DNA from: Collinsella aerofaciens
GTDB lineage: Bacteria; Actinomycetota; Coriobacteriia; Coriobacteriales; Coriobacteriaceae
Assembly: GCF_028209625.1 (NCBI RefSeq)
Contig: NZ_JAQLDU010000003.1
Location: 104,212 to 166,290, forward strand
Direction: 5' to 3'
Length of the DNA stretch: 62,079 nucleotides
Positions 1 to 8,268 of this stretch are shown one piece after another. Below the pieces are notes generated by a model. That model had not been told where the DNA came from. It was given only the letters and a program-made list of their open reading frames with translations, and made no database searches. The translations under genes and the position numbers were made by a program. Numbering within the stretch: position 1 is the stretch's first letter; every line of letters begins with the position of its first letter.

Positions 1-1
1 G

Positions 2-82
2 GGCGAGCGCGCCGGCAGGCGGGCGAAGCCGGTGCGGATCCGCGCAGCGGATGCGCGGAATCCTATACGCCGCACCATTTGA
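2..82 (+). CDS. C-terminal end of an unidentified gene (partial)
   Basis: Reading from base 2, one frame stays open to a TGA at 80-82, five bases before an intrinsic terminator. The visible 26 residues are rich in Arg and Ala and end in RRTI; no family can be recognised from this tail. The tight stop-terminator spacing is the main reason to think it is a real gene end. The start lies outside the window. A structured RNA end is a weaker alternative, because no tRNA arms can be folded here. Confidence 0.4.
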   Translation, partial: GERAGRRAKPVRIRAADARNPIRRTI

Positions 83-86
83 GATT

Positions 87-117
87 AAAGCTCCCGGCAA
101 CGGGGGCTTTTCTTTTA
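87..117 (+). terminator. Intrinsic terminator
   Basis: A 10-bp stem (87-96 with 101-110, one G-T pair) with a GCAA tetraloop is followed by a T-rich run. It would end the gene entering from the left edge. Confidence 0.8.
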
Positions 118-239
118 CGCCAGCTTGAGTGCTTTTGTCCAAAGGGACGATTTACTGTCGACTCGTGTAAGATTCCGAGTAGATGTCGCGACTTATTCGC
201 GACCACTCCTTCTCAAGCGACCGATCAGGGTGATATTTC

Positions 240-2681
240 GTGGCAGAACGTCCGACATACAAGCTCAGGTTTCTCGATCCCAAGAAGCGCTTTCCGGCGA
301 TGCCCGAGCAGCCAGCGGGACGCTCGTATGGCGTGGTCTGGAAACTCTTTGGCGAGGATCAGCATGAATCTTGTTATGTCGTCGAATTCGTTGGCAAAAG
401 TCATGTGTCGCTTTTGGGCTACGTAAGCGTTTCGGGTGAGGTGTACAAGGTGGACCGCCCCGTTAGCGAGGCTCCGCTGCCCAACGATCCCGATATGGAA
501 CTCGTCCTTGACGAGTCGGACTCCGGTATTGGTGAGATTGTGGTTCGGGGAGCCAACGGCACAATGCGCGCGTGCGCGCGAACCGTCGGCTCTCCCGAAG
601 GCCCCATGCGCGAACAGTCCGAACACGAGACATGGAATTCGGCCCGCTCCCTTCCTTACGGCGAGTTCATGGCATCGATGTTCCTGCGCTACGTGATATT
701 CGCTGACTCCGAAAATGCCATTGCGAGCACGGCGGACGCCGGCGGACTCGACGAGGGTATGCAAAATGTTATCGACAAGATCAAGCTCGTAAAGTTGCCC
801 GAGCCGGTCGAGGTGTTTTTGGGCTTTAACACGGCACCGCTCCCTGATGCTATCGAGACGCTGCTTTACCGCGTTGACCATGCCGAGAATCCGAGCGGTA
901 TCGAGCGCTATGCCGCCGCCCTTATGAGTGAAATTGACTTGCCCCGCTTGCGCACCATCGCCGCTAAGTCCGAGATGAGCCTGGCTCGCATCGATCGCTC
1001 AAAGCTTTTCTATCTCAATTTTGATCGCAGCCTGCTGGACCAGGACGAGATTGACATGCTGCTTGCCATCGAGTGCCGTCTTAACCGTCTCTCCGGCATC
1101 CTTGAGCACATCGGGGCCGGATTGGTCCCTGCGGCATCCTCGCCGAGCCTTGAGGGCTGCGCGCTCTTTGATGCGTGGCATATCGCCAAGACGACCAACG
1201 ATGTTCCCCGACTGCTCGATACGGCCTCGAGCGATAACCCGTGGGGCAAACCGGGTACGGTGGCTTGCCAGCCGGGCGGTGAGTGGGATGTGCGTACCCG
1301 CTTCGCGCGTATTGTCGAGGCACTTAACGTGGTCACGCGGCTCGACTATACCTATCGGGCAAACGTTGCCGAGGGGATCATGCTCGTTCGGTTTGGGCAG
1401 TCTGTCGCGGACGCCATGCCGCAACGTGAATACGACGCTCAAGATGACGCCTGGCGCGAGCTGGACGAGGACACGCGCACGATCTGGTCCGCGGAGCACG
1501 ATGCGCGTGTGGCAATCACGCTTGCGGCAGCGTGTTTTGCCGCGGGCACCTGCATCACGCGCTGCTATGTGCAGATTGCTGCTCCCGACGGTGAGCAGGG
1601 CGAGCGCGTTGTCGCAACGTATTTCTTTGGGCGCGCGGCCTATCTGGCCGATTGCGTGCCTGTCGCCAAGGATCTTGAGAGCATGGACATGGACGATATG
1701 CCGTGCAAGCGTGTACTTGAGGCGTATGAGTCAACCGCTCCGGAGACGATTGAGCCTGCGGAGGTTCATGCTCGTCCGCGTGATGACCATCGCATGCTGC
1801 CGCCGGCGTTGCGCGATCTGCTGCTTGCCGATACGGCTGACGAGCTGGAGGTCATGGAAGAGGACGACGACCCATACGTGGCCCGTGTTGTTGAATTGCG
1901 CGAGCAGGCAAAAGTCGACCGTACAGGCGCTTTTGAAGGCTTTTCCCGTCTTGTCGAGGAGTTGGAGGCTAAGTGCGCCGTCGCCGAGCTTTTGGCGACA
2001 GGTCTGGTTCAAACGCAGTTTTGCGATAACCAGCTGGTGCGCATGGTGCTACCGGTGTTGGAAGAAGACCGCTCTGTGCGAATCCTTCGTGCGCCCGATG
2101 CGCTGTACTTTGCCCAGCACGAGATCTGCAGTTTTTACGCCGAGCAAGAGGACTTTGAACGAGCACTGCCCGAGGTGCGCCATCTTTACGATCTGGCGCG
2201 CTCGTCCATGCAGTCGCACTTTGCGCTCATCAACGTGCTTGCGCGTCTGGAGCGCTTTGACGAGATTATCGAGGTGGCGCGCCACGGCCTACGTATTGCC
2301 AGCGATCGTTCTGCAATCGGCTACCTGTTCTATCGCTTGGCGTTTGCCTATTGGAATTGCGATCAGCTCGACCTGGCGCTGGCTTGTTACCGTCTGGTGC
2401 CGCGCGGCGAGGAGTCGGGCAGCAGCGCGCTGGAAGAAATGCAGGGCCTTATGAACGAGATGGGTGTCAGCGAGCCTCCGACGTTCGAGGAAGCGGTCGA
2501 GACCATCCGCAGGGCTGGACTCGAATTGCCGCCCGTGCCCGCGGTGGCCAACCAGCTTGCGGATGCCGCCGTGCAGCTGGTCGATAACGGTTTCTTTTTC
2601 CTGGCGCGCGGTTGCATCTTCCAAATGTGGCGCACCATGGGCAACGACGAGCTCGGCTCCCTCAACCGCTCGCTGGGGTAG
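240..2681 (+). CDS. Large tetratricopeptide-repeat protein of unknown function
   Basis: An 813-residue soluble protein with no signal peptide or membrane segment. The GTG at 240 follows a weak ribosome site; no better start was seen. The N-terminal 600 residues match no family I recognise. Roughly residues 615-770 are helical pairs typical of TPR repeats (alternating A/L/Y positions, e.g. around AFAYWNCDQLDLALACYRLV), suggesting a protein-interaction scaffold. An acidic segment (EEDDD, near residue 540) separates the two halves. It stands alone, with a terminator before it and a tRNA after it, so context gives no role. Function unknown. Confidence 0.85.
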   Translation: MAERPTYKLRFLDPKKRFPAMPEQPAGRSYGVVWKLFGEDQHESCYVVEFVGKSHVSLLGYVSVSGEVYKVDRPVSEAPLPNDPDMELVLDESDSGIGEIVVRGANGTMRACARTVGSPEGPMREQSEHETWNSARSLPYGEFMASMFLRYVIFADSENAIASTADAGGLDEGMQNVIDKIKLVKLPEPVEVFLGFNTAPLPDAIETLLYRVDHAENPSGIERYAAALMSEIDLPRLRTIAAKSEMSLARIDRSKLFYLNFDRSLLDQDEIDMLLAIECRLNRLSGILEHIGAGLVPAASSPSLEGCALFDAWHIAKTTNDVPRLLDTASSDNPWGKPGTVACQPGGEWDVRTRFARIVEALNVVTRLDYTYRANVAEGIMLVRFGQSVADAMPQREYDAQDDAWRELDEDTRTIWSAEHDARVAITLAAACFAAGTCITRCYVQIAAPDGEQGERVVATYFFGRAAYLADCVPVAKDLESMDMDDMPCKRVLEAYESTAPETIEPAEVHARPRDDHRMLPPALRDLLLADTADELEVMEEDDDPYVARVVELREQAKVDRTGAFEGFSRLVEELEAKCAVAELLATGLVQTQFCDNQLVRMVLPVLEEDRSVRILRAPDALYFAQHEICSFYAEQEDFERALPEVRHLYDLARSSMQSHFALINVLARLERFDEIIEVARHGLRIASDRSAIGYLFYRLAFAYWNCDQLDLALACYRLVPRGEESGSSALEEMQGLMNEMGVSEPPTFEEAVETIRRAGLELPPVPAVANQLADAAVQLVDNGFFFLARGCIFQMWRTMGNDELGSLNRSLG

Positions 2682-2732
2682 GGGCGAAAACTGCAAGGAG
2701 GAAAGGCCGCTGGGCAATTAGAAAATTCCCTC

Positions 2733-2761
2733 TTGCCCAACTTCGACTGTTTGGTTACTAT
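2733..2761 (+). promoter_or_regulatory. Promoter of tRNA-Ser
   Basis: TTGCCC (2733-2738) and TACTAT (2756-2761) are separated by 17 bp and end 14 bases before the tRNA. A small inverted repeat TGGGCAA/TTGCCCA (2711-2740) overlaps the -35 box. Confidence 0.6.
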
Positions 2762-2775
2762 AGAACGGCTGTTAC

Positions 2776-2866
2776 GGAGAGCTGACCGAGAGGCCGAAGG
2801 TGCTCGCCTGCTAAGCGAGTATGCCCCAAAAGGGCATCTGGGGTTCGAATCCCCAGCTCTCCGCCA
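2776..2866 (+). tRNA. tRNA-Ser (anticodon GCT)
   Basis: A complete 91-nt class II tRNA. The acceptor stem GGAGAGC pairs with GCTCTCC, followed by discriminator G and an encoded CCA (2864-2866). The anticodon arm CTCGC-CTGCTAA-GCGAG gives GCT, reading AGC/AGU serine codons. A long variable arm (ATGCCCC/GGGCAT) and a GGTTCGAAT T-loop are present. An intrinsic terminator follows within 20 bases. Confidence 0.97.
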
Positions 2867-2880
2867 GTACGAATTTGAAG

Positions 2881-2906
2881 AAGGGTCCCATTTGGGGCCC
2901 TTTTTA
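2881..2906 (+). terminator. Terminator of tRNA-Ser
   Basis: A 9-bp stem AAGGGTCCC/GGGGCCCTT with an ATTT loop, followed by five Ts. Confidence 0.85.
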
Positions 2907-2940
2907 TTATCAAGAATGGCGGCTGGGGATTCGAACCTCA

Positions 2941-2973
2941 AAAAAGGAGGCATCCTTTCGGACGCCTCCTTTC
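2941..2973 (-). terminator. Terminator of the carboxypeptidase gene
   Basis: Strong stem AAAGGAGGC...GCCTCCTTT with extra GTCC/GGAC pairs. On the minus strand it ends in a T run (plus-strand A run at 2941-2946), so it serves the leftward gene that stops at 2997. Confidence 0.85.
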
Positions 2974-2996
2974 AGCGGACTTATTATTCTTGCGCC

Positions 2997-4337
2997 CTAC
3001 ACCTCGGGCGCCTTGGCGACGGTCTCGCTTTCTGCCGTGAGCGGGCGGTTGTCGATGCGACGGCCCAAGCGATCGAGCTTCACGAGCAGCCATTCAATGG
3101 GATTCGGCCCTGCGCCTTCCTCGTCGGCAACCAGGTCCATGACGGCGATCTTGGTGCCGTCCTGCTTGAGCGTAACGCTGCCCACCTTGTCGCCCACATG
3201 CACCGTGCCCGAAAGATCGTCGTAGCTAACCTTTTCGGTCACCTCGCCGGCAAGGGAAAACACGGTCGCTTGCGCCGTGGGATCGGCGAGTGTGGCGTCG
3301 ATCGTCTTATCCGTCCAGTCGGTTTGACCAATGCGCGCCATAAGCGGGTTGCCGTTGGCGGTCTTTTCCTGTGTGTTGGCGATTGCGACCGTCACCTTGT
3401 GACCGTAGTACCAATTGGCAAGGGTTGCGGTATCGGTAAAGCGCTGGTCGGTGGTGGTGGAGTTCAAAACGACGGTGTAGATCTCGTCGCCGTCGCGGTT
3501 GTAGGCGCTCGTAAAGCAATAGCCCGCGTCGTCGGTGGTACCGGTCTTGCCACCGATGTTGCCATCTTGGCCCAGCAAATAGTTATGCGTGTCCATGGAA
3601 TGCGAATGGTCGGTGCCGTCGGCGCCCGTGACTTCGATCCAGGAATCCTCGCTCGCTACGACCTCGCGGATCGTATCGTTTTTCATGGCCTCCTGCATCA
3701 TCAGCGCTACGTCGTGTGCGGTTGAGTGCATATCGCCAGCCCACTCATCAAAGTCCAGACCATGCGGGTTTTCAAAAAGCGTACCGGTGCAGCCGAGCTT
3801 CTTAGCGCGTTCGTTCATGGCCTTCACAAAGGTGGCCTCGGCGTCTTTAGTCTTAGGGTCGATCTTCTTGCCCACATATTCGGCGAGCACGATGGCGGCG
3901 TCGTTGCCCGAGGGAATCATCAGGCCGCGCAGCGCCTGCTCCACGGTAAGCTCGTCGCCTTCGAGCAAGCCGGCGGTCGAATTACCCACGGTGGCTGCGG
4001 CGTTGCTCACCGTGACCTTCTCGTCCATCTTGCAATTCTCGACGGTTAGGATTGCGGTCATGACCTTGGTGATCGAGGCGATTTTGACCTGCTCATCGGC
4101 GCCGCGCCCATAGTAGACGGTGCCGTCTTTGCCCATGACGAGGGCATTGGTCGCATCGATATCGGGCAGGTTTTCGGCCGTGATGCCGCGCGCATCGGCG
4201 GTTTTGCCGCAAACATTGTCGGTCGTGAGCACTTGGGCGCCGGCGACGGTGGGCACGCCAGCGGCAAGGGCGATAGCGCAGACAAAGCCGGCGGCAAGCT
4301 GGGCTGAGCGCTTTGCAAAAGAGATGAGGGACTTCAC
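2997..4337 (-). CDS. Serine-type D-alanyl-D-alanine carboxypeptidase (PBP5/DacA family)
   Basis: An exported penicillin-binding protein (446 aa from the chosen start) that trims the terminal D-Ala from peptidoglycan stem peptides. Catalytic motifs are complete: SITK (Ser88, Lys91), SGN (143-145) and KTG (264-266). A PBP5-type beta-rich C-terminal domain follows. The GTG at 4337 is preferred over the upstream ATG at 4448: it puts a clean signal peptide (KSLISFAKRSAQ, a hydrophobic stretch, AGA cleavage) at the N-terminus, and a TATACT box lies inside the longer reading frame. It is transcribed divergently from a VanRS-like pair, which suggests shared regulation (inference). It is a serine enzyme, not a zinc VanY or VanX. 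Confidence 0.9.
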   Translation of the reverse strand: MKSLISFAKRSAQLAAGFVCAIALAAGVPTVAGAQVLTTDNVCGKTADARGITAENLPDIDATNALVMGKDGTVYYGRGADEQVKIASITKVMTAILTVENCKMDEKVTVSNAAATVGNSTAGLLEGDELTVEQALRGLMIPSGNDAAIVLAEYVGKKIDPKTKDAEATFVKAMNERAKKLGCTGTLFENPHGLDFDEWAGDMHSTAHDVALMMQEAMKNDTIREVVASEDSWIEVTGADGTDHSHSMDTHNYLLGQDGNIGGKTGTTDDAGYCFTSAYNRDGDEIYTVVLNSTTTDQRFTDTATLANWYYGHKVTVAIANTQEKTANGNPLMARIGQTDWTDKTIDATLADPTAQATVFSLAGEVTEKVSYDDLSGTVHVGDKVGSVTLKQDGTKIAVMDLVADEEGAGPNPIEWLLVKLDRLGRRIDNRPLTAESETVAKAPEV

Positions 4338-4376
4338 AGATTTCGCTTTCGACGGGATGGTCTCTTCTGGAACTAG

Positions 4377-4382
4377 AGTATA
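4377..4382 (-). promoter_or_regulatory. -10 box of the carboxypeptidase promoter
   Basis: On the minus strand TATACT lies about 40 bases before the GTG start. The -35 region is poor, so the promoter may need an activator; the VanR-like regulator next door is a candidate (inference). Confidence 0.45.
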
Positions 4383-4534
4383 TCGTTTGCCGGTGTCGGC
4401 GATCATCGCGTGCGTGCGTGGCCCACATCCGCGCCCGAACGGGCACAAGGGTGCTTAAGGCCGACTTAATCACCCACGCTTGTTGTGTGTGGCATGCGCC
4501 CCCTCGGGCATAATGGAGCGCGAGAGGAGCACGC

Positions 4535-5230
4535 ATGAACGAGCGCATTTTGGTAGTTGATGACGAAAAGGCCATCGCCGACTTGGTTGGTATCTACCTT
4601 ACAAAAGAAGGCTTTGACGTACAGGTCGCCTATAGCGGGGCCGATGCTGCCAAGGCAATCTTGGAGCAGGAGTTCGATCTGGCGCTGCTGGATGTCATGC
4701 TGCCCGATATCGATGGCTTTGAGCTGCTACGTACGATCCGTTCCAGCCATACCTATCCCGTGATCATGCTGACGGCGCGCGATGCCCAGCAAGACAAGAT
4801 CGAGGGCCTTTCGCTTGGCGCGGACGATTATGTGGTCAAGCCGTTCCGTCCGCTTGAGCTCATCGCACGCGTGCACGCTCAGCTTCGTCGCTACACCAGC
4901 TACGGTAGCCGCGCGCAGGCGGCCGAGTCGCCGACCATCCAGCTCGACGGCCTTGAGATCAACCGCGATGCTCGTTCCGTGACAGTGGACGGTTCACCGG
5001 TTCGCCTCACGCCCATCGAGTATTCCATCTTGCTGTATCTGGTCGAGCATCGCGGCAGCGTGGTGGCCGTGGAGGATCTGTTCCGCGCGGTGTGGAACGA
5101 GGATTTTATGCCCGGCTCCAACAATACGGTGATGGTGCACATTCGCCACCTGCGCGAAAAGATCGGCGACGACGCTCAAAAGCCGCGCTTTATCAAAAAC
5201 GTCTGGGGCGTCGGCTACATCATCGAATAA
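4535..5230 (+). CDS. OmpR/PhoB-family response regulator, VanR-like
   Basis: A 231-residue response regulator: receiver domain (1-120) with acidic pocket DDE (9-11), phospho-acceptor Asp53 in LLDVMLPD and Lys102 in KPFRPLELIARV, then an OmpR-type winged helix (130-230) ending VWGVGYIIE. The receiver resembles VanR of enterococci closely (ADLV, TYPVIMLT, KPFRPLELIARVHAQLRRY). The ATG follows GAGAGGAGC. It lies 24 bases before its kinase and divergent from a D-Ala-D-Ala carboxypeptidase, so cell-wall sensing is the likely theme. The VanR label is by similarity only; no vanHAX genes are present. Confidence 0.88.
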   Translation: MNERILVVDDEKAIADLVGIYLTKEGFDVQVAYSGADAAKAILEQEFDLALLDVMLPDIDGFELLRTIRSSHTYPVIMLTARDAQQDKIEGLSLGADDYVVKPFRPLELIARVHAQLRRYTSYGSRAQAAESPTIQLDGLEINRDARSVTVDGSPVRLTPIEYSILLYLVEHRGSVVAVEDLFRAVWNEDFMPGSNNTVMVHIRHLREKIGDDAQKPRFIKNVWGVGYIIE

Positions 5231-5254
5231 CGCCTCGACGGCGGGGGAGTGGAT

Positions 5255-6493
5255 ATGACAAAAGACGACAGAAGGGTATTCGAGGTGCCCGATCGACTCT
5301 TTGAATACATGAGGGCGGTCGTTGACAACCGTGCGTTAGCGACGGTGCTGCTCTTTTTGCTGAGCCTGCTGCTTATCGGCATCGACAATATCGTCGGCAT
5401 TCTGGCAGTTCTGCTCATTGGCTTTTTGCTGATTGATCGATTCGAAATCGTTCGTCGCTGTGTGGTAATCGGCGGTGCCGCATGGACCATTACGCTGGCG
5501 ATCGGGGCCATGGCGCTTGGCGGTATTGTCGAGCCCGTGTTCTTTGACGCCGGCTTTGTGTTCAACATGCTTGGCTTTGTGCTGGCGCTTGCCGTGTGCG
5601 TCCTGTTCTTTTGCGGCCGCGCCCTGTACTACCAGGGCTATGAGCAGGGCGAGCAGCATGCCGATTGTGTGCTGGCCGCTCGTATTCAAGATCGCCTGAT
5701 CGATCACCCCGACACCTGGGACAACATCGACGGCGACTTCCTGGAGGTCGAGGGCGCACTCAACCGTGTGCGCGATCGCGAGCGCAAGGTGCAACAGGCC
5801 TTGCGTGACGAGTCTCATCGCAAGGACGATCTGGTCACGTACTTGGCACATGACCTACGCACCCCGCTTGCCAGTGTGGTGGGCTATCTTTCGCTGCTTC
5901 AAGAGGCTCCTGAGCTGCCGGTTGAGCAGCGCGCACGCTTTACGGGCGTGGCGCTCGACAAGGCCCATCGGCTCGACGCGCTTATCGAGGAGTTCTTCGA
6001 CATCACGCGCTTCGATTTCCACGATATCGTGCTCACCCGCAGCTACGTCGATTTGGGGCTATTGCTGGCGCAGGTGGCAGACGAGTTCTATCCCATTCTC
6101 AACGAGCAGCGCAAAGAAGCCCGGGTTGATATCTGCGAGGACCTGACGGTGCTCGTGGACGGCGACAAGATGGCGCGCGTATTCAACAACATCATGAAAA
6201 ATGCCGTTGCCTATAGCTATGAAGGCTCGATGATCACGATTGAGGCTAGGCGCCTGAGCGACGGCGGCGTGCGCGTGCGATTTATCAACCAGGGCGATCC
6301 GATCCCCGAGCCAAAGCTCAAGGTGATCTTTGAGAAGTTCTATCGCCTGGATGCGGCGCGTGCGACCAATCGCGGCGGCGCTGGGCTGGGTCTTGCCATC
6401 GCCAAGGAGATTGTCGGGGCGCATGGCGGTACCATCGCGTGCGAATCGACGCCCGAGCATACCGTTTTTACCATCGAACTGCCCGCCGCGTAG
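5255..6493 (+). CDS. Sensor histidine kinase, VanS-like
   Basis: A 412-residue membrane kinase. Two or three hydrophobic segments lie between about residues 25 and 125, then a linker helix, a HisKA domain with His199 in YLAHDLRTPLASV and a HATPase domain (N box NNIMKNAV, G boxes GGAGLGLAI). The region around YLSLLQEAPELPVEQRARF is strikingly VanS-like. ATG 5255 is chosen over GTG 5249 because the GGGGAG ribosome site sits at the right distance only for the ATG. It forms an operon with the regulator upstream. Signal unknown; cell-wall stress is inferred from the neighbours. Confidence 0.87.
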   Translation: MTKDDRRVFEVPDRLFEYMRAVVDNRALATVLLFLLSLLLIGIDNIVGILAVLLIGFLLIDRFEIVRRCVVIGGAAWTITLAIGAMALGGIVEPVFFDAGFVFNMLGFVLALAVCVLFFCGRALYYQGYEQGEQHADCVLAARIQDRLIDHPDTWDNIDGDFLEVEGALNRVRDRERKVQQALRDESHRKDDLVTYLAHDLRTPLASVVGYLSLLQEAPELPVEQRARFTGVALDKAHRLDALIEEFFDITRFDFHDIVLTRSYVDLGLLLAQVADEFYPILNEQRKEARVDICEDLTVLVDGDKMARVFNNIMKNAVAYSYEGSMITIEARRLSDGGVRVRFINQGDPIPEPKLKVIFEKFYRLDAARATNRGGAGLGLAIAKEIVGAHGGTIACESTPEHTVFTIELPAA

Positions 6494-6596
6494 CGCAGGC
6501 GTCCTTACAAACACCTGACAATGCGCTCACGTGCGTATGAGCCGCGATTTCTACTATCGATACTGCTGAATTGATATCGATGTGGAGGTATGCGGT

Positions 6597-7472
6597 ATGA
6601 CGGCTGCTGCGGCTGTGGAGCCCACGGAGCTTGAAGAACTCATGGAAGCGCAGGCCGAGGCCGCGCATGAGCGCGAGGTTGGGGATGCGACTCGCCCCAC
6701 GGCAGAGGATCTTGCCGCCTCGCCGACGCGCATCGACGTCGAGGGCCTCGACCTGTTCTATGGCGACCACCATGCGCTCAAGGACGTGAATATCAAGATC
6801 CGCGACAAGCAGATCACCTCGTTCATCGGGCCTTCGGGCTGCGGCAAGTCGACGCTGCTGCGTTGTTTTAACCGCATGAACGACAGTATCAAGGACTGTC
6901 GTATCGAGGGCAAGATCGCGCTCGACGGCCAGGATATCCTGGGCGACTACGACATCTGCCGTCTGCGCCAGCGCGTGGGCATGGTGTTCCAGCGCCCCAA
7001 CCCGTTTCCCATGAGCATCTACGACAACGTCGCCTACGGTCCGCGCGGTATGGGTGTGCGCGATCGCGCCGTGCTCGATGAGCTGGTCGAGGACTCCCTT
7101 CGTCGCGCTGCGCTATGGGATGAGGTCAAGGACAAGCTCAAGGAGTCGGGCCTGGGTCTTTCGGGTGGACAGCAGCAGCGCCTGTGCATCGCCCGCGCAC
7201 TTGCCGTGCAGCCCGATATTCTGCTGATGGACGAGCCTACGAGCGCCCTTGACCCCGTGTCGACGCTGGTGGTGGAGCAGCTCGCCTGCGAGCTCAAGGA
7301 GACCTGCACGCTCGTGGTCGTTACGCACAATATGCAGCAGGCGGCGCGTATTTCCGACTCGGTCGCGTTTTTCTTGTTGGGTGAGTTGGTGGAGCACGCG
7401 CCCACCGCTCAGCTCTTCAAAAATCCGACCGACCCGCGCACGGCCGATTATTTGACGGGGCGTTTTGGCTGA
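6597..7472 (+). CDS. pstB: Phosphate ABC transporter ATP-binding protein PstB
   Basis: A 291-residue ABC ATPase with Walker [10 protein letters not shown] (about 78-86), PstB-specific stretch [13 protein letters not shown]-loop [19 protein letters not shown], signature LSGGQQQR and Walker [14 protein letters not shown]. It energises high-affinity phosphate import with PstSCA. The ATG at 6597 follows GGAGG; the GTG at 6582 would lack a ribosome site. The first 45 residues are an acidic, Ala/Glu-rich extension not typical of PstB. No pstS, pstC, pstA or phoU is nearby, so the gene is detached from its operon but precedes a PhoB/PhoR-like pair. Confidence 0.93.
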   Translation: MTAAAAVEPTELEELMEAQAEAAHEREVGDATRPTAEDLAASPTRIDVEGLDLFYGDHHALKDVNIKIRDKQITSFIGPSGCGKSTLLRCFNRMNDSIKDCRIEGKIALDGQDILGDYDICRLRQRVGMVFQRPNPFPMSIYDNVAYGPRGMGVRDRAVLDELVEDSLRRAALWDEVKDKLKESGLGLSGGQQQRLCIARALAVQPDILLMDEPTSALDPVSTLVVEQLACELKETCTLVVVTHNMQQAARISDSVAFFLLGELVEHAPTAQLFKNPTDPRTADYLTGRFG

Positions 7473-7536
7473 TACCATCTCGTAAAGGCACCTTTAGGGT
7501 TAAGATGCGGTCATGCCGGCCGCAAAGGGGTTCAAC

Positions 7537-8265
7537 ATGATCTATTACGTCGAGGACGATGACAACATCAGGGATTTGACGGTCTATGCGCTGCGCAAGC
7601 AGGGGATCGAGGCCGAGGGCTTTTCGTGCGATGGCGAGTTTAAAGCTGCCGTGGCGCGACGGGTGCCCGATGCTGTGCTGCTCGATATCATGCTGCCCGA
7701 TACCGATGGCCTGGCGATTATGCGTCGCCTGCGTGCCGACCGCCTGACGGCGACGGTGCCCATCATGATGCTCACCGCCAAGGACACCGAGCTCGACAAG
7801 GTTATGGCGCTCGATGGCGGTGCCGACGATTACCTGACCAAGCCGTTTTCGCTCATGGAACTTGCCAGCCGTTGCCGTGCGCTGCTGCGCCGCGGCGGCA
7901 TGGTCAAGCAGGCGAGCGACGTGCTCAGCGTGGGCGATATCGTGCTTTCGCCCAGCCATCGCGAGGTGACCGTTGCCGGCGAGCCGCTTAAGCTCACCCT
8001 GCGCGAGTTCGACCTGCTCGAGTACCTCATGCGCAAGCCCGGCGTGGTCTTTACCCGCGAGTCGTTGCTGCAGAGCGTGTGGGGCTGGGACTTCGACGGC
8101 GGTTCGCGCACCGTTGACGTGCACGTGCAAACGCTTCGCCAAAAACTGGGCGAGCATGCCAGCGCCATCGAGACCGTGCGCGGCGTGGGTTATCGCCTGG
8201 CCGAGCCTTCTGCCGGTGATGGTGCCGAAGGCGACGACACCGCGGCCACCGCATCGGAGGAGTAA
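7537..8265 (+). CDS. PhoB-like response regulator
   Basis: A 242-residue OmpR-family regulator. The receiver has the acidic pair EDDD (6-9), Asp50 in VLLDIMLPD and a Lys in TKPFSLMEL; the C-terminal winged helix contains LTLREFDLLEYL and ends RGVGYRLAEP, plus a short acidic tail. ATG 7537 is chosen because AAAGGGG precedes it; the ATG at 7513 has no such site. The kinase gene begins three bases after the stop. Next to pstB, control of phosphate starvation genes is likely (inference from position and family). Confidence 0.85.
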   Translation: MIYYVEDDDNIRDLTVYALRKQGIEAEGFSCDGEFKAAVARRVPDAVLLDIMLPDTDGLAIMRRLRADRLTATVPIMMLTAKDTELDKVMALDGGADDYLTKPFSLMELASRCRALLRRGGMVKQASDVLSVGDIVLSPSHREVTVAGEPLKLTLREFDLLEYLMRKPGVVFTRESLLQSVWGWDFDGGSRTVDVHVQTLRQKLGEHASAIETVRGVGYRLAEPSAGDGAEGDDTAATASEE

Positions 8266-8268
8266 CCC

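Noticed and set aside
2..82. Structured RNA 3' end (tRNA, SRP RNA or RNase P RNA)
   Set aside because: No tRNA arms or known conserved RNA motifs fit; an open frame ending before the terminator explains it better.
2997..6493. Vancomycin resistance locus
   Set aside because: The regulator pair is VanRS-like but vanHAX and vanY-type zinc enzymes are absent; the carboxypeptidase is an ordinary serine PBP.
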